NCBI GenBank assembly: GCA_022820675.1
Contig: JAJEFC010000195.1
Span: forward strand, 1-37,218
Reading direction: 5' to 3'
DNA from: Vicinamibacteria bacterium
GTDB lineage: Bacteria; Acidobacteriota; Vicinamibacteria; Vicinamibacterales; UBA8438
DNA: 37,218 bases
Positions 23,099-31,708 of this stretch are shown in pieces. The stretch's first letter is position 1; each line of letters begins with the position of its first letter. A program made the position numbers and the translations under genes. The notes beneath the pieces are model-generated. The model was not told the origin of the DNA and did not search any database. It was given only the letters and a program-made list of their open reading frames with translations.

Positions 23099-24562
23099 AT
23101 GCATGCAACGACCAGCCGGCGGTGGACGGGGCGCATCGCAGTCCTCGCGGGTTTGGTCGCGCTGGCCGTCGGCCTGGCGGCGGGGGAGGGGGCGTCCGCC
23201 CAGTCCGGCGACGGCAAGACGACCATCGCCGACACGCCCACGCGCGCGCAGGCCGCCGACGGCTCGTACATCTCCTGGCGCGAGCACATCATCGACGACC
23301 TCGCGGTGGGCGGCGTCGCCCTCGCCGGCAGCGACGGGCTGGCCATGGCCGACCTCGACCTCGACGGCCACCCCGACATCGTCTCCGTGCACGAGTCGGA
23401 CACCACCTACGACGGCGTCCCCGACGGTCACGTCCGCATCGCCTACGGCTCGGCCGACCCCGACGTCTGGGACCTCTACACCCTGGCCGAGGGCGAGGAG
23501 GCCGGCGCGGCCGAGGACGTGGCCATCGGCGACATGAACGGCGACGGCTATCCCGACGTCGTGGTGGCCTGCGAGCTCTCGCACCTCATCTACCTCGAGA
23601 ACCCCGGCGCGGCGGGGCGGGCCGAGCGGTGGAAGCGGGTCATCCCCGCCTCGACCCTCGACCGCGGCTCGTACATCCGCGTCTTCCTCGCGGACTTCGA
23701 CGACGACGGCCGCCCCGAGGTCGTCGCCGCCAACAAGGGCGGCCAGAACCCGCCCCGCGGCACCACCGAGAAGCATCCGGTGTCGTGGTTCGCGCTGCCC
23801 GACGACCCCCTCGACGGCGACGCCTGGGTCGAGCACGAGCTGGCCCGCGTCATCGTCCCCATCAACTCGCAACCCTTCGACCTCGACGGCGACGGCGACC
23901 TCGACGTCATCGGCGGCTCGCGCATGGAGCAGCGCATCTTCTGGTTCGAGAACGTCACCGACGGCGGCGACATCGCGTTCCGCGAGCACCGCATCGAGAT
24001 CACCCCCGAGGCCGTCGTCACCGGCTTCAACATGGAGTTCGTCGACCTCAGCGGCGACGGCCGCGTCGACGTCGCCATCCGCGACGAGCGCAACGGCCTC
24101 TCGTGGCTCGAGCAGCCCGCCGACTTCGCCGATGCCTGGCGCCTGCACGTCATCGGCGGCCTCACCCCCGACCGCCTGGTCGGCTTCGTCCTGACCGACA
24201 TCGACGACGACGGCCGGCTCGACGCCTTCTCGGGCGCCTACAGCCAGGCCCCGCGAGACGTCGACGCGACCGTCCTCTCCCCGTCGCACCGGGCGGGCCG
24301 CCTGTCGTGGTTCGAGCAGCCCGAGGACCCCGCCGGGGCCTGGACCCGCCACGACGTGTCGCGCCGCGTCCGCGGCATGTTCGACAAGTTCCTCGTCCGC
24401 GACATGGACGGCGACGGCGACGTCGACCTCATCGGCACCCGCGGCAACTCCATCCCGTACGACGGGGTGTTCTGGCTGGAGCAGGTGCGAACCACGGAGC
24501 CGGTGCCGGCCTTCGACCAGGCGCGGGAGAAGGAGAGCCGGCAGCTTCCCGCGCCCGAGTAG
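23099..24562 (+). CDS. Secreted FG-GAP/VCBS repeat beta-propeller
   Basis: A 487-residue exported protein with signal peptide about 1-35 (RIAVLAGLVALAVGLAAGEG). Seven calcium-binding loops are visible in order: DLDLDGHPD, DMNGDGYPD, DFDDDGRPE, DLDGDGDLD, DLSGDGRVD, DIDDDGRLD and DMDGDGDVD. Seven repeats fit a seven-bladed, integrin-alpha-like calcium-stabilised propeller. Repeated WFEQPEDPAG/WLEQPADFAD stretches lie between the loops. No enzyme domain is fused, so a binding or structural role outside the cell is inferred. GAGGAG 7 bases before ATG 23099 fixes the start. The stop region is duplicated downstream. Confidence 0.85.
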   Translation: MHATTSRRWTGRIAVLAGLVALAVGLAAGEGASAQSGDGKTTIADTPTRAQAADGSYISWREHIIDDLAVGGVALAGSDGLAMADLDLDGHPDIVSVHESDTTYDGVPDGHVRIAYGSADPDVWDLYTLAEGEEAGAAEDVAIGDMNGDGYPDVVVACELSHLIYLENPGAAGRAERWKRVIPASTLDRGSYIRVFLADFDDDGRPEVVAANKGGQNPPRGTTEKHPVSWFALPDDPLDGDAWVEHELARVIVPINSQPFDLDGDGDLDVIGGSRMEQRIFWFENVTDGGDIAFREHRIEITPEAVVTGFNMEFVDLSGDGRVDVAIRDERNGLSWLEQPADFADAWRLHVIGGLTPDRLVGFVLTDIDDDGRLDAFSGAYSQAPRDVDATVLSPSHRAGRLSWFEQPEDPAGAWTRHDVSRRVRGMFDKFLVRDMDGDGDVDLIGTRGNSIPYDGVFWLEQVRTTEPVPAFDQAREKESRQLPAPE

Positions 24563-24669
24563 CACGGTCCGAACCGGCGCTGCCGCAACCCGCCGTCTTG
24601 GCGCGTGCGCCGCCCGAGTAGTACGTTCTCGAACGGCTGTTGCCGCAGCCCGCCGTCTTTCGAGCGTGA
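24551..24669. repeat. Tandem duplication of a gene 3' end (2 x about 59 bp)
   Basis: The unit CGCCCGAGTAG...CCGCCGTCTT occurs twice with a period of 59 bases. The first copy contains the TAG stop of the FG-GAP gene (24560-24562); the second repeats the PE-stop codons at 24613-24621 and the downstream GC-rich tail with several substitutions. Confidence 0.85.
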
Positions 24670-25071
24670 GCAGGCGCCCCGCGTCCCCCGCCGAAACGTC
24701 CGGCATTCCGCCCGCCGCCCCCCGGAACGGCAGTACGCGGTCGGCAGCGCCGTGCTCGTCGACGGCGTCGACGAACGGGGGCCCGAGCGCGGGCGGCGAT
24801 GGCCGGAAGAGCTCGGATCGCGAGCCGGAACCCGAGGATGGTCGATGGGTCCCCGATCCGGAAGTCGATGGGGACCTCGATCCGGAAGGTGGATTGAGCA
24901 CCATCCGGAGTCACGTCTCGCCCATGTGTTCAATGGTCGGGCGAACGGCGTCTCTTCCGGCCGGCCATCCCGGGGCGACGGAACCCCGGTCAGTGCTTCT
25001 GCGTCATTGGAGAGTAGCGCCCGGGCCGCGAAACCCGCCGCCGAACGTCATGCTCGGGAGACACTGAATCG
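24670..25071. other. Intergenic region with a short tandem repeat
   Basis: About 400 bases without a supported gene. A short tandem repeat lies at 24841-24887: GTCGATGGG(T/G)...CGATCCGGAA twice, period about 23. The adjoining stretch is low in coding features. Confidence 0.4.
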
Positions 25072-25800
25072 ATGCCGCTGATCCACACCGAGGACCTCTG
25101 GAAGACCTACCACATGGGGGCGGAGTCGGTCCACGCCCTGAGCGGCGTGTCGCTCGACATCGAGCGCGGGGAGTTCGTCGCGATCATGGGGCCGTCCGGC
25201 TCGGGGAAGTCGACGCTGATGAACCTCGTCGGCTGCCTCGACACGCCGAGCAGCGGGACGTATCGGCTGAACGAAAAGGACGTGAGCCGGATGAACGACG
25301 ACGAGCTCGCCCGCATAAGGAACGAGGAGATCGGGTTCGTCTTCCAGACGTTCAACCTGCTGCCGCGGGCGTCGGCCCTGCACAACGTCGAGCTGCCGCT
25401 GATCTACGCGGGGGTGCCGGCGTCGCGACGGCACGAGCGGGCGGTGGCGGCGCTCGAGCTGGTGGAGCTCGAAGACCGGATGGGCCACCGGCCGAACGAG
25501 CTGTCGGGTGGGCAGCGCCAACGGGTGGCGATCGCCCGGGCCCTGGTGAACCAGCCGTCGCTGCTGCTCGCGGACGAGCCGACGGGGAACCTCGACTCGA
25601 AGACGGGGCGGGAGATCATGGCGATCTTCGAGGGGCTGCACCGGTCGGGCAACACCATCGTGCTGATCACCCACGAGGCGGACATCGCGCGGCACGCCCA
25701 TCGGGTGATCCACCTCATGGACGGGGCGGTCGAGCGGGAGGACGTCAATCCCGAGCCGACGGAGGCCGGCGACGTGCGGGTCTCGGTGCGGACCGCCTGA
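25072..25800 (+). CDS. ABC transporter ATPase, MacB/LolD type
   Basis: A 242-residue ATP-binding subunit. Walker [10 protein letters not shown] (40-48), Q-loop [11 protein letters not shown], signature [15 protein letters not shown] (about 145-159), Walker [13 protein letters not shown] and H-loop THE (about 201-203) are all intact. TGNLDSKTG and [13 protein letters not shown] are typical of the MacB/LolD/FtsE group, which energises lipoprotein release or efflux permeases of the FtsX-like type. No permease or periplasmic adaptor lies next to it: both neighbours are unrelated. It must use a partner encoded elsewhere. Confidence 0.92.
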   Translation: MPLIHTEDLWKTYHMGAESVHALSGVSLDIERGEFVAIMGPSGSGKSTLMNLVGCLDTPSSGTYRLNEKDVSRMNDDELARIRNEEIGFVFQTFNLLPRASALHNVELPLIYAGVPASRRHERAVAALELVELEDRMGHRPNELSGGQRQRVAIARALVNQPSLLLADEPTGNLDSKTGREIMAIFEGLHRSGNTIVLITHEADIARHAHRVIHLMDGAVEREDVNPEPTEAGDVRVSVRTA

Positions 25801-25812
25801 GAGGCGCGACGG

Positions 25813-25821
25813 TGCTACGAT
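25813..25821 (+). promoter_or_regulatory. Extended -10 promoter candidate
   Basis: TGCTACGAT at 25813-25821 fits TGnTAnnnT, 51 bases before the coiled-coil gene start, with a GGGGAG stretch following. No clear -35 is seen. Confidence 0.4.
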
Positions 25822-25872
25822 TGAACGGGGAGCGGCTTGCCGGGTTGGCGTCTTTGGGGCGAGGGAGCGGCG

Positions 25873-26256
25873 ATGCAAGCTGAACCGCGAGAGCTGGAGC
25901 GGCGCACGGAGAACCTCGAGCGTCGCGTCGACCGTATCGAGACGGTCCTGCCGACCCTGGCGACCAGGAAGGATCTGAAGGCGACGGAGCAGAGCCTGCG
26001 GACGGAAATCACGGACGCTGAGCAGCGCCTGCGGACGGAGGTCACGGACGCTGAGCAGCGCCTGCGCACCGAGATCACCGACACGGAGCAGCGCCTGCGC
26101 ACCGAGATCACCGACACGGAGCAGAGCCTGCGCACCGAGATCACGGAGGTGGAGCAACGCCTGCGCACGCACTTCGACGTGGTGAGCGAGGGGATGCGCC
26201 ACGAAGTCCGGATCGTGGCCGAAGCGGTCGCCACGCTTGCGGAACGAGGACGTTAG
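25873..26256 (+). CDS. Repeat coiled-coil protein
   Basis: A 127-residue, highly charged, wholly helical protein. Residues 39-93 are five 11-residue repeats of the form EQRLRTEITDT, followed by a partial sixth, a hendecad pattern expected to form a long right-handed coiled coil. The C-terminus HFDVVSEGMRHEVRIVAEAV matches a family of small coiled-coil proteins seen across bacterial genomes. No signal peptide or membrane segment is present. Start ATG 25873 has GAGGGAG at 25861-25867. The function is unknown; it may be an adaptor. Confidence 0.8.
   Translation: MQAEPRELERRTENLERRVDRIETVLPTLATRKDLKATEQSLRTEITDAEQRLRTEVTDAEQRLRTEITDTEQRLRTEITDTEQSLRTEITEVEQRLRTHFDVVSEGMRHEVRIVAEAVATLAERGR
25987..26151 (+). 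repeat. In-frame 33-bp tandem repeat, 5 full units
   Basis: Units start at 25987, 26020, 26053, 26086 and 26119, each encoding EQ(R/S)LRTE(I/V)T followed by two variable residues, with a partial unit from 26152. Neighbouring units are almost identical in DNA, so copy number probably varies between strains. Confidence 0.95.
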
Positions 26257-26318
26257 CGGTCGAGCCCGGGCCCGCTCTCGCGAACTGTCCAGAGGATGCG
26301 GAGAGCCACTGCAGAACG

Positions 26319-27257
26319 TCAGTCGAGCTCGGTCCCGGTCAGCAGCCGGTACGCCTCGCGGTACTTCTCCCGGGTCCTGGCCACCACGTCGTCCGGCAGC
26401 GACGGCGCCGGGGGCTGCCGGTTCCACTGTACCGCGTCCAGGTGATCCCTGACGAACTGCTTGTCGAAGCTCGGCTGCGCGACGCCGGGCCGGTACGTCT
26501 CGCGGGGCCAGAATCGCGACGAATCGGGCGTGAGGGCCTCGTCTATCAGGATGATCTCGTCCCCCTCCCCGACGTCCCCGCCCGCCGCCTCCGCGGCGTC
26601 GGCCCGCAGCAGCCCGAACTCGAACTTGGTGTCGGCGACGATGATGCCGCACGACTCGGCGTGCTCGGCCCCGTGCGCGTAGAGGGCGAGGGTCAGCTCG
26701 CGGAGCCGGGCGAGCAGCCGGGGGCCGATGATGCCGGCCGCCTGCTCGGCCGTGATGTTCTCGTCGTGGCCGCTGGTCGCCTTGGTCGCGGGCGTGAAGA
26801 TGGGCTCGGGCAGCCGGTCGGACTGCTGCAGGCCGGCCGGCAGCTCGACCCCGCAGACGGCGCCGGTGCGCCGGTAGTCGGCCCAGCCCGAGCCGGCGAG
26901 GTAACCGCGGGCGACGCACTCGACGGGGACGGGCTCGGTGCGGCGCACCAGCATCGACCGTCCCCGCAACGTCTCGGCGTGGGGGCGGCAGGCGGCGGGG
27001 TAGTCGTCCGGGTCCGTCGACACGAGGTGGTTCTTCACGATGGACCCGGTGCGCGCGAACCAGAACGCGGAGAGCTGGGTCAGCACCTTGCCCTTGTCGG
27101 GAATCGTCGAGCCGAGGACGAGATCGTAGGCGGAGATGCGGTCGGTCGCGACCATCAGGAGATGGTCGCCGACGGCGTACATGTCGCGGACCTTGCCGCG
27201 GCGCTGCGGCTCCAGTCCCTCGAGTGATGTCTCGAACAGTGCGGGTGCGGACGTCAC
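26319..27257 (-). CDS. purC: Phosphoribosylaminoimidazole-succinocarboxamide synthase
   Basis: SAICAR synthetase of purine biosynthesis: joins CAIR and aspartate using ATP. Hallmarks are RRGKVRDMYAVGDHLLMVAT, DRISAYDLVLGSTIPDKGKV, VPVECVARGYLAGSGW, FTPATKATSGHDENI, GIIVADTKFEFGL and IDEALTPDSSRFWP. About 312 residues, normal for the longer PurC type. I chose GTG 27257 because GAGG lies six bases upstream and the conserved protein starts soon after. The open frame continues to 27365, but the extra residues are Arg/Pro-rich. No other purine gene is adjacent. Confidence 0.93.
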   Translation of the reverse strand: MTSAPALFETSLEGLEPQRRGKVRDMYAVGDHLLMVATDRISAYDLVLGSTIPDKGKVLTQLSAFWFARTGSIVKNHLVSTDPDDYPAACRPHAETLRGRSMLVRRTEPVPVECVARGYLAGSGWADYRRTGAVCGVELPAGLQQSDRLPEPIFTPATKATSGHDENITAEQAAGIIGPRLLARLRELTLALYAHGAEHAESCGIIVADTKFEFGLLRADAAEAAGGDVGEGDEIILIDEALTPDSSRFWPRETYRPGVAQPSFDKQFVRDHLDAVQWNRQPPAPSLPDDVVARTREKYREAYRLLTGTELD

Positions 27258-27610
27258 GATGGCCTCATTCCGTATTCCGGCCGCGCCCTCCTCGTGCCTG
27301 GTCAGGCGGGCGGCGGCCGGTCCCCTGGCGCCCTCCGGGCGCGGTGCGGTTGCGGGGTTCGCCACGAGTTGCCGGGACTCGTCGTTGGAGACGACCGATG
27401 CCCCGGAGCATGTAGAATCGTAGCTTACCGAAGAGATGCGCAGGCGGCAAGGAGGCGCCCCGTGGAGCGCGTGCGTCCGGCCCCGGCGTGCCCGTCGCGG
27501 CGGACCCGCGATTCTCCCCCGAGACCCGATGAAGCCCGTCGGCGCCCGCCGGAGACCCGCCGCGACGGCCTGGTTCCCACGACACCGCTCCCGGACGGAT
27601 TACCGAACGC
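27258..27610. other. Divergent intergenic region, no gene seen
   Basis: About 350 bases between purC and the flippase-like gene, without a supported gene. A TAGAAT -10-like hexamer lies at 27414-27419 in the plus direction, without a correctly spaced -35. Confidence 0.4.
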
Positions 27611-28705
27611 ATGCGCACACACCTTCGAACCGTCGGCGTCGTCGGCCTCGCCGTGGCCCTCATGGCGTGGGTGTTCCGGAGCACCGATGCGGCGTCGGTG
27701 TGGGCGGAGATCGAAGGAGCCCGCCCCGGCCTGATCGCGGCGTCGGTGGCCGGGATCGCCGTGGCCTACGTGGTCCGCGTCAAGCGGTGGCTGCTGCTGC
27801 TGGCCCCGCTCGGGCCGGTCGGCGTCGGGTCGGCGACCCGCGCCACGATCATCGGGTTCGCGACCTCGACCATCGTGCCGCGGCTGGGCGAGGTGGTGCG
27901 GCCCTACCTGCTCGCGCGCCGCGAGTCGCTCAGCATGAGCGCGGCGCTGGCGACGATCGTGGTCGAACGCATTCTCGACATGATCGCGGTGATCCTGCTG
28001 TTCGGGCTGTTCCTGGCCGCCTTCAGCAGCCAGTTGCCGGCCACCGACGAGCAGGTCCTGGGCGCGCTCAAGGCGGGAGGCCTGATGGTCGCGGTGGGCG
28101 CCGGCGTGTTCCTGGTCCTCGTCTGCGCGGCGGCGCGCCGGCCGGCGTGGGTAGCCTCGTTCGCGACGCGGGTGGAACGGCTGGCGCCGCACGGCCCGGG
28201 CGCGGCCGCGAGCCGGTTCATCACGCGCTTCAGCACCGGTCTGGGGGTGGCCCGCGAGCCGGGCCGGCTGCTGCGGGCCGTCGCGTGGTCGCTCGTGATG
28301 TGGGCGCTGGTGGGCGTGACCGCGTGGTGGGGCTGCCTGGCGTTCGACATCGCGCTGCCGCCGAGCAGCGGCCTGCTCCTGATGGCCCTGATGGCCCTCG
28401 GCGTGTCGGTGCCGACGCCGGCCGGCGTCGGGGGGTTCCACGCGGCGGTCCAGGTGGGGTTGACGGCGTTCTACGAGGTCCCGCAGGACGCGGCCGTCGG
28501 CGCGGCCCTGGTGCTGCACGCGGCGACGTTCGCGCCGGTGACCGTCGTCGGTCTGGCGTGGATGGCCCGCGACGGCATCACGTTCCGGGGGATGGCGGAC
28601 GTGACGTCTTCGTCGACGCCTCGCGGCGACGATGGCGCGTCGCCGGCGCCGGCGGAAGCGCCCGCCTCCGGCGGCGCGGCCCCCGCGGGAGGCGGCTCGA
28701 CGTGA
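27611..28705 (+). CDS. Flippase-like integral membrane protein (UPF0104 / LPG synthase TM region)
   Basis: A 364-residue polytopic membrane protein of the lysylphosphatidylglycerol-synthase transmembrane (AglD/MprF N-terminal) family. About seven to eight hydrophobic helices are visible, for instance at residues 7-22, 41-57, 118-138, 155-176, 225-245 and 252-275. Family signatures are [51 protein letters not shown] and [15 protein letters not shown]. Members move or anchor lipids, but the substrate is not known. The C-terminal tail of about 35 residues is Ala/Pro/Ser/Gly-rich and probably disordered. nrdR follows after 13 bases. Confidence 0.85.
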   Translation: MRTHLRTVGVVGLAVALMAWVFRSTDAASVWAEIEGARPGLIAASVAGIAVAYVVRVKRWLLLLAPLGPVGVGSATRATIIGFATSTIVPRLGEVVRPYLLARRESLSMSAALATIVVERILDMIAVILLFGLFLAAFSSQLPATDEQVLGALKAGGLMVAVGAGVFLVLVCAAARRPAWVASFATRVERLAPHGPGAAASRFITRFSTGLGVAREPGRLLRAVAWSLVMWALVGVTAWWGCLAFDIALPPSSGLLLMALMALGVSVPTPAGVGGFHAAVQVGLTAFYEVPQDAAVGAALVLHAATFAPVTVVGLAWMARDGITFRGMADVTSSSTPRGDDGASPAPAEAPASGGAAPAGGGST

Positions 28706-28718
28706 GCCGGAGAACGAC

Positions 28719-29177
28719 ATGAAGTGCCCGTTCTGCGGCCATCTCGGCGACAAGGTCGTCGACTCGCGCGAGAGCCGGGAGGGCGAGGTCATCCGCCGCC
28801 GGCGCGAGTGCCTGGCGTGCGGCCGCCGCTTCACGAGCTACGAGCGGATCGACGAGATTCCGTACATGGTCGTGAAGAAGGACGGCACCCGCGAGCGTTT
28901 CGAGCGCCAGAAGATCACGTCCGGCATGCTCAAGGCTTGCGAGAAGCGGCCGGTGTCGGTGGCCGCGGTCGAGGCCCTCGCGGACCAGGTGGAGGCCACG
29001 CTCCAGGAGCGCCCGGAGAAGGAGATCCCGACGAAGGAGGTCGGGAAGCTGGTGATGCAGGAGCTGCGGAGGCTCGACAAGGTCGCCTACGTGCGGTTCG
29101 CCTCGGTGTACCGGGACTTCCGCGACGTCGGGGAGTTCATGACGGAGCTGCAGGACCTGCTCGACGCAAAGGACTGA
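28719..29177 (+). CDS. nrdR: Transcriptional repressor NrdR
   Basis: A 152-residue regulator that represses ribonucleotide reductase genes in response to bound ATP/dATP. The N-terminal zinc ribbon is complete: [18 protein letters not shown] and [17 protein letters not shown] (four Cys). The ATP-cone follows from about residue 48 ([20 protein letters not shown] ...) through [24 protein letters not shown] lies 5 bases before ATG 28719. No ribonucleotide reductase gene or visible NrdR box lies in the window. Confidence 0.96.
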   Translation: MKCPFCGHLGDKVVDSRESREGEVIRRRRECLACGRRFTSYERIDEIPYMVVKKDGTRERFERQKITSGMLKACEKRPVSVAAVEALADQVEATLQERPEKEIPTKEVGKLVMQELRRLDKVAYVRFASVYRDFRDVGEFMTELQDLLDAKD

Positions 29178-29244
29178 CTGCCCATCGGCCCTGCCGGATG
29201 GCCCCCCGCACCCTCGCTGAGCCGCGCTGTCGGCGGTGCGGGCG

Positions 29245-29483
29245 GCCGGGAGCTTTCGCGTCTCGGGGGCGGCCCGAGGCGCCTGGGACGTCCCGCGCGT
29301 CGGGAGTCGGTGTTCGAGTACGCGGCCGGAAGCTTCGCGTCTCGGGGGCGGCCGGAGGCGCCGGGGACGTCCCGCGCGTCGGGAGGCGGTGTTCGAGCAC
29401 GCGGCCGGGAGCTTTCAGGTCTCGGGGGCGACCGGAGGCGCCGGGGACGTCTCGCGCCCCGGGAGGCGATGGTCGAGCACGCG
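29245..29483. repeat. Three tandem copies of the ftcD 3' end (about 80 bp each)
   Basis: Units at 29245-29324, 29325-29403 and 29404-29483, each running from GCCGG(G/A)AGCTT through TCTCGGGGGCGG to GTTCGAG(T/C)ACGCG. The unit nearest ftcD (29404-29483) contains its last codons and TGA stop (29415-29417). The outer two are intergenic copies with scattered substitutions and a one-base deletion. Confidence 0.93.
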
Positions 29484-30347
29484 GCGCAGGTTGAACCCGT
29501 CGATGCGCAGGGCGCGGGCGGCGGCGGGCAGGAGGGCGGCGGCGGGGACCAGGCCCACCACCTCGCTGTTGAGCACCTCGACGCCGTGGCGCGCGGCTTC
29601 GCGGCGGACGGCCTCGAACGCCTCGTGAAGCGGCGTGCGCTCGAAGTCCACGAGGTTCATCGAGACCTGCACGACCTCGGGGCTCTCCGTCCTCACGCCG
29701 ATCGCCTTGACCGCGTCGAGTCCCCCGTCGGACGTCCGCACGGCCCGGGCGATGCGGCGGGCGACGTCGAGGTCGCCGGAGTCGAGATTGACGTTGAAGG
29801 CGACGAGCAGACGCCGGGCCCCGATGGCGGTGGCGCCTCCGGTGGGGTGCGGCGCCGCGGGACCGAAGTCGGGCCGCCATTCCGGCCGGCGCATCTTCGT
29901 GCCGAGGTTCTCGAAGCCGCCGCGGCGAATCAGCTCGAGCCGCCGCCGGTCCGGGGTGCGGGCGGCCCGCTCGTACAGATAGACCGGCAGGTCGAAGCGC
30001 CGCGCGACGGCTTCGCCGAGCTCGGTCGCGAGGGCGACGCAGGCGGGCATTCCGGCCGCCTCCAGGGGGACGAACGGGGTCACGTCGACGGCGCCGATGC
30101 GGGGATGGACGCCGGAATGGGCGCGGAGATCGATGCGGGCGAGCGCCGCGGCGTACAGCTCGAGCAGGGCGCTCTTCAACGCCGCGGCATCGCCCACCAG
30201 CGTGAAGACGGAGCGGTTGTGGGCGGGGTCCGAGCACGTGTCGAGCAGGGTCGCGCCGGGCACGCCGCCGACCGCGGCCGCGAGGGCGTCGACGACGTCG
30301 CGGCGACGGCCCTCGCTGACGTTGGGGACCGCCTCGATCAAGCTCAT
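29415..30347 (-). CDS. ftcD: Glutamate formimidoyltransferase
   Basis: Transfers the formimino group from N-formimino-L-glutamate to tetrahydrofolate in histidine breakdown. About 310 residues, matching the stand-alone formiminotransferase rather than the bifunctional FtcD with cyclodeaminase. Signatures are SLIEAVPNVSEGRR, LLDTCSDPAHNRSVFTLVG, LRAHSGVHPRIGAVDVTPFV (catalytic His and folate site), YLYERAARTPDRRRLE and GARRLLVAFNVNLDS. The last residues (RLPGRETSPAPPVAPET) are poorly conserved and lie inside the repeat. No hut genes are adjacent. Both ends of this gene carry tandem copies of themselves in flanking DNA. Confidence 0.93.
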   Translation of the reverse strand: MSLIEAVPNVSEGRRRDVVDALAAAVGGVPGATLLDTCSDPAHNRSVFTLVGDAAALKSALLELYAAALARIDLRAHSGVHPRIGAVDVTPFVPLEAAGMPACVALATELGEAVARRFDLPVYLYERAARTPDRRRLELIRRGGFENLGTKMRRPEWRPDFGPAAPHPTGGATAIGARRLLVAFNVNLDSGDLDVARRIARAVRTSDGGLDAVKAIGVRTESPEVVQVSMNLVDFERTPLHEAFEAVRREAARHGVEVLNSEVVGLVPAAALLPAAARALRIDGFNLRRVLDHRLPGRETSPAPPVAPET

Positions 30348-30460
30348 GCCGCACCTATAGCACACGCCGCGTCGCCCCCGCCGTCGCGACGATGGGGACC
30401 GCCTCGATCATGCCCATGCCGCACAAATGGCACACGCCGCGTCGCCCCCGCCGACGCGAG
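30324..30460. repeat. Tandem duplication of the ftcD 5' end (2 x 67 bp)
   Basis: Copies at 30324-30390 and 30394-30460, exactly 70 bases apart; I count 7 differences over 67 aligned bases. The inner copy holds the ftcD start codon (30345-30347) and its upstream region. The outer copy preserves an ATG and the following codons (MGMIEAVP versus MSLIEAVP), so it duplicates the start region. Confidence 0.93.
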
Positions 30461-30473
30461 GCCGGCTGTTAGA

Positions 30474-31232
30474 ATGACCCCCGATGCGGATGCTGACACG
30501 ATGGCCGTCGCCCCCGAAGGGCGGGAGGCGGCCCTGACCCCGTCCGGTTCCGGCCGATCCGCGCCCCGGCGGGACTCCCGGCCGGCGTCGGGGGAGGACT
30601 CGGCGGCCGGCCCGGGCCCCGATCTGCTGCTCTTCCCGCCCGAGGTGGAGACCCGGGCCCCGCGCTCGAGGGTCCGCGCCCCGCTCCGCGTGCGGCGGTC
30701 GGCACACGACGCGGAAGGCGCGAGACCGCGTGAGGTGCGGCGCCGGGCCGCGTCGCCCGAGGCTTCGGCCCCGGCGGCCGAAGCGCGTCCGCGTCCGGCC
30801 CGGCTCGGCGCGCGTATCGGCGCCGGACTCTGCGATTTCGCGCTGCTGGCATGCCTCGACGCGTTGGTGGTCTGGCTGACCCTCCGGCTCACCGGGCTCG
30901 ACCTGCGGTCGCTCGGCGCCCTGCCGCTGCCGCCCCTGGCGGCATTCCTCTTTCTCCTCGACGTCGGGTACCTCGCGGGACTGACCGCGGCCGGCGGCCA
31001 GACCATCGGCAAGATGGCCTGGGGCCTGCGCGTGGCCGATGCCGACGGGGGAGCGGTCTCCCTGCCGAGAGCGTTGGCTCGCACCTTCTGGACGCCGGTG
31101 TCCCTGACCCTTGCCGTCGCGTGGATTCTCTTCGGCCGCGAGGGCCGGGCGCTCCACGACGTGATCTCGGGCACCCGGGTGATGACCGTATCTCCGCCCT
31201 CGCAAGCGCCCCCGGAGGGCGGAACGGCGTGA
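30474..31232 (+). CDS. RDD-family membrane protein with long disordered N-terminus
   Basis: A 252-residue protein. The first about 105 residues are Ala/Pro/Arg-rich and low in complexity. The RDD domain follows: LGARIGAGLCDFALLACLDA (first helix with the Arg-Asp-type motif), PLAAFLFLLDVGYLAGLTA (second helix), GGQTIGKMAWGLRV, and a last helix near FWTPVSLTLAVAWILFG ending GRALHDVISGTRVM. The role of the family is unclear; some members are transporters. ATG 30474 overlaps a TAGAAT hexamer at 30470-30475, so if that is a -10 the real start is ATG 30501. The stop overlaps the pgpA GTG start. Confidence 0.78.
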   Translation: MTPDADADTMAVAPEGREAALTPSGSGRSAPRRDSRPASGEDSAAGPGPDLLLFPPEVETRAPRSRVRAPLRVRRSAHDAEGARPREVRRRAASPEASAPAAEARPRPARLGARIGAGLCDFALLACLDALVVWLTLRLTGLDLRSLGALPLPPLAAFLFLLDVGYLAGLTAAGGQTIGKMAWGLRVADADGGAVSLPRALARTFWTPVSLTLAVAWILFGREGRALHDVISGTRVMTVSPPSQAPPEGGTA

Positions 31233-31708
31233 CGGTGCCGGCGTCGGGGTGGCGCGACAGGATGGTCCTCGGGATCGCCACCATGGGCCCCTGCGGCCAC
31301 GCGCCGGTCGCCCCCGGGACCTTCGGGTCGGCGGCGGGGCTGCTGCTGTTCTGGGCGGTCCGGGCATCCGGGTCCCTGGCCGTGGAGCTGGCGGTGGTGC
31401 TGGCGGTGACCGTCGTCGGCGTGGCGGCCGCGACGCGGGCCGAATCGGCGACCGGACGACACGACCCGGGGCTCATCGTCATCGACGAGACCGCCGGCAT
31501 GCTGGTGACCCTGGCCGCCGTACCCGTCGGGCTCGGCGGCGCGGCGGCCGGGTTTCTCGCGTTCCGCCTCTTCGACATCGTGAAGCCGTTTCCCGCCGGC
31601 CGGGCCGAGCGGCTGCCCGGTGGCTGGGGCGTGATGGCGGACGATCTCGTCGCCGGGCTGTACGCGCAGGCGTTGCTCCGGCTCCTTCTCTGGGTGACGG
31701 GAGCTTGA
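31229..31708 (+). CDS. pgpA: Phosphatidylglycerophosphatase A
   Basis: Removes the phosphate from phosphatidylglycerophosphate to give phosphatidylglycerol. 159 residues, usual for PgpA. Signatures are GHAPVAPGTFGSAAGLLLF, VIDETAGMLVTLAAVP, FRLFDIVKPFPAG and GVMADDLVAGLYAQALL, with three to four membrane helices. GTG 31229 overlaps the RDD stop by four bases (GTGA), and CGGAGGG is at 31213-31219, so the pair is translationally coupled. Confidence 0.92.
   Translation: MTVPASGWRDRMVLGIATMGPCGHAPVAPGTFGSAAGLLLFWAVRASGSLAVELAVVLAVTVVGVAAATRAESATGRHDPGLIVIDETAGMLVTLAAVPVGLGGAAAGFLAFRLFDIVKPFPAGRAERLPGGWGVMADDLVAGLYAQALLRLLLWVTGA

Noticed and set aside
25987..26151. Possible CRISPR-like array (33-bp period)
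   Set aside because: Units are contiguous, in frame, without unique spacers, and encode a coiled coil.
29245..29483. Possible CRISPR or iteron array
   Set aside because: Only three adjoining units of about 80 bp with no spacers; the innermost is the coding end of ftcD.
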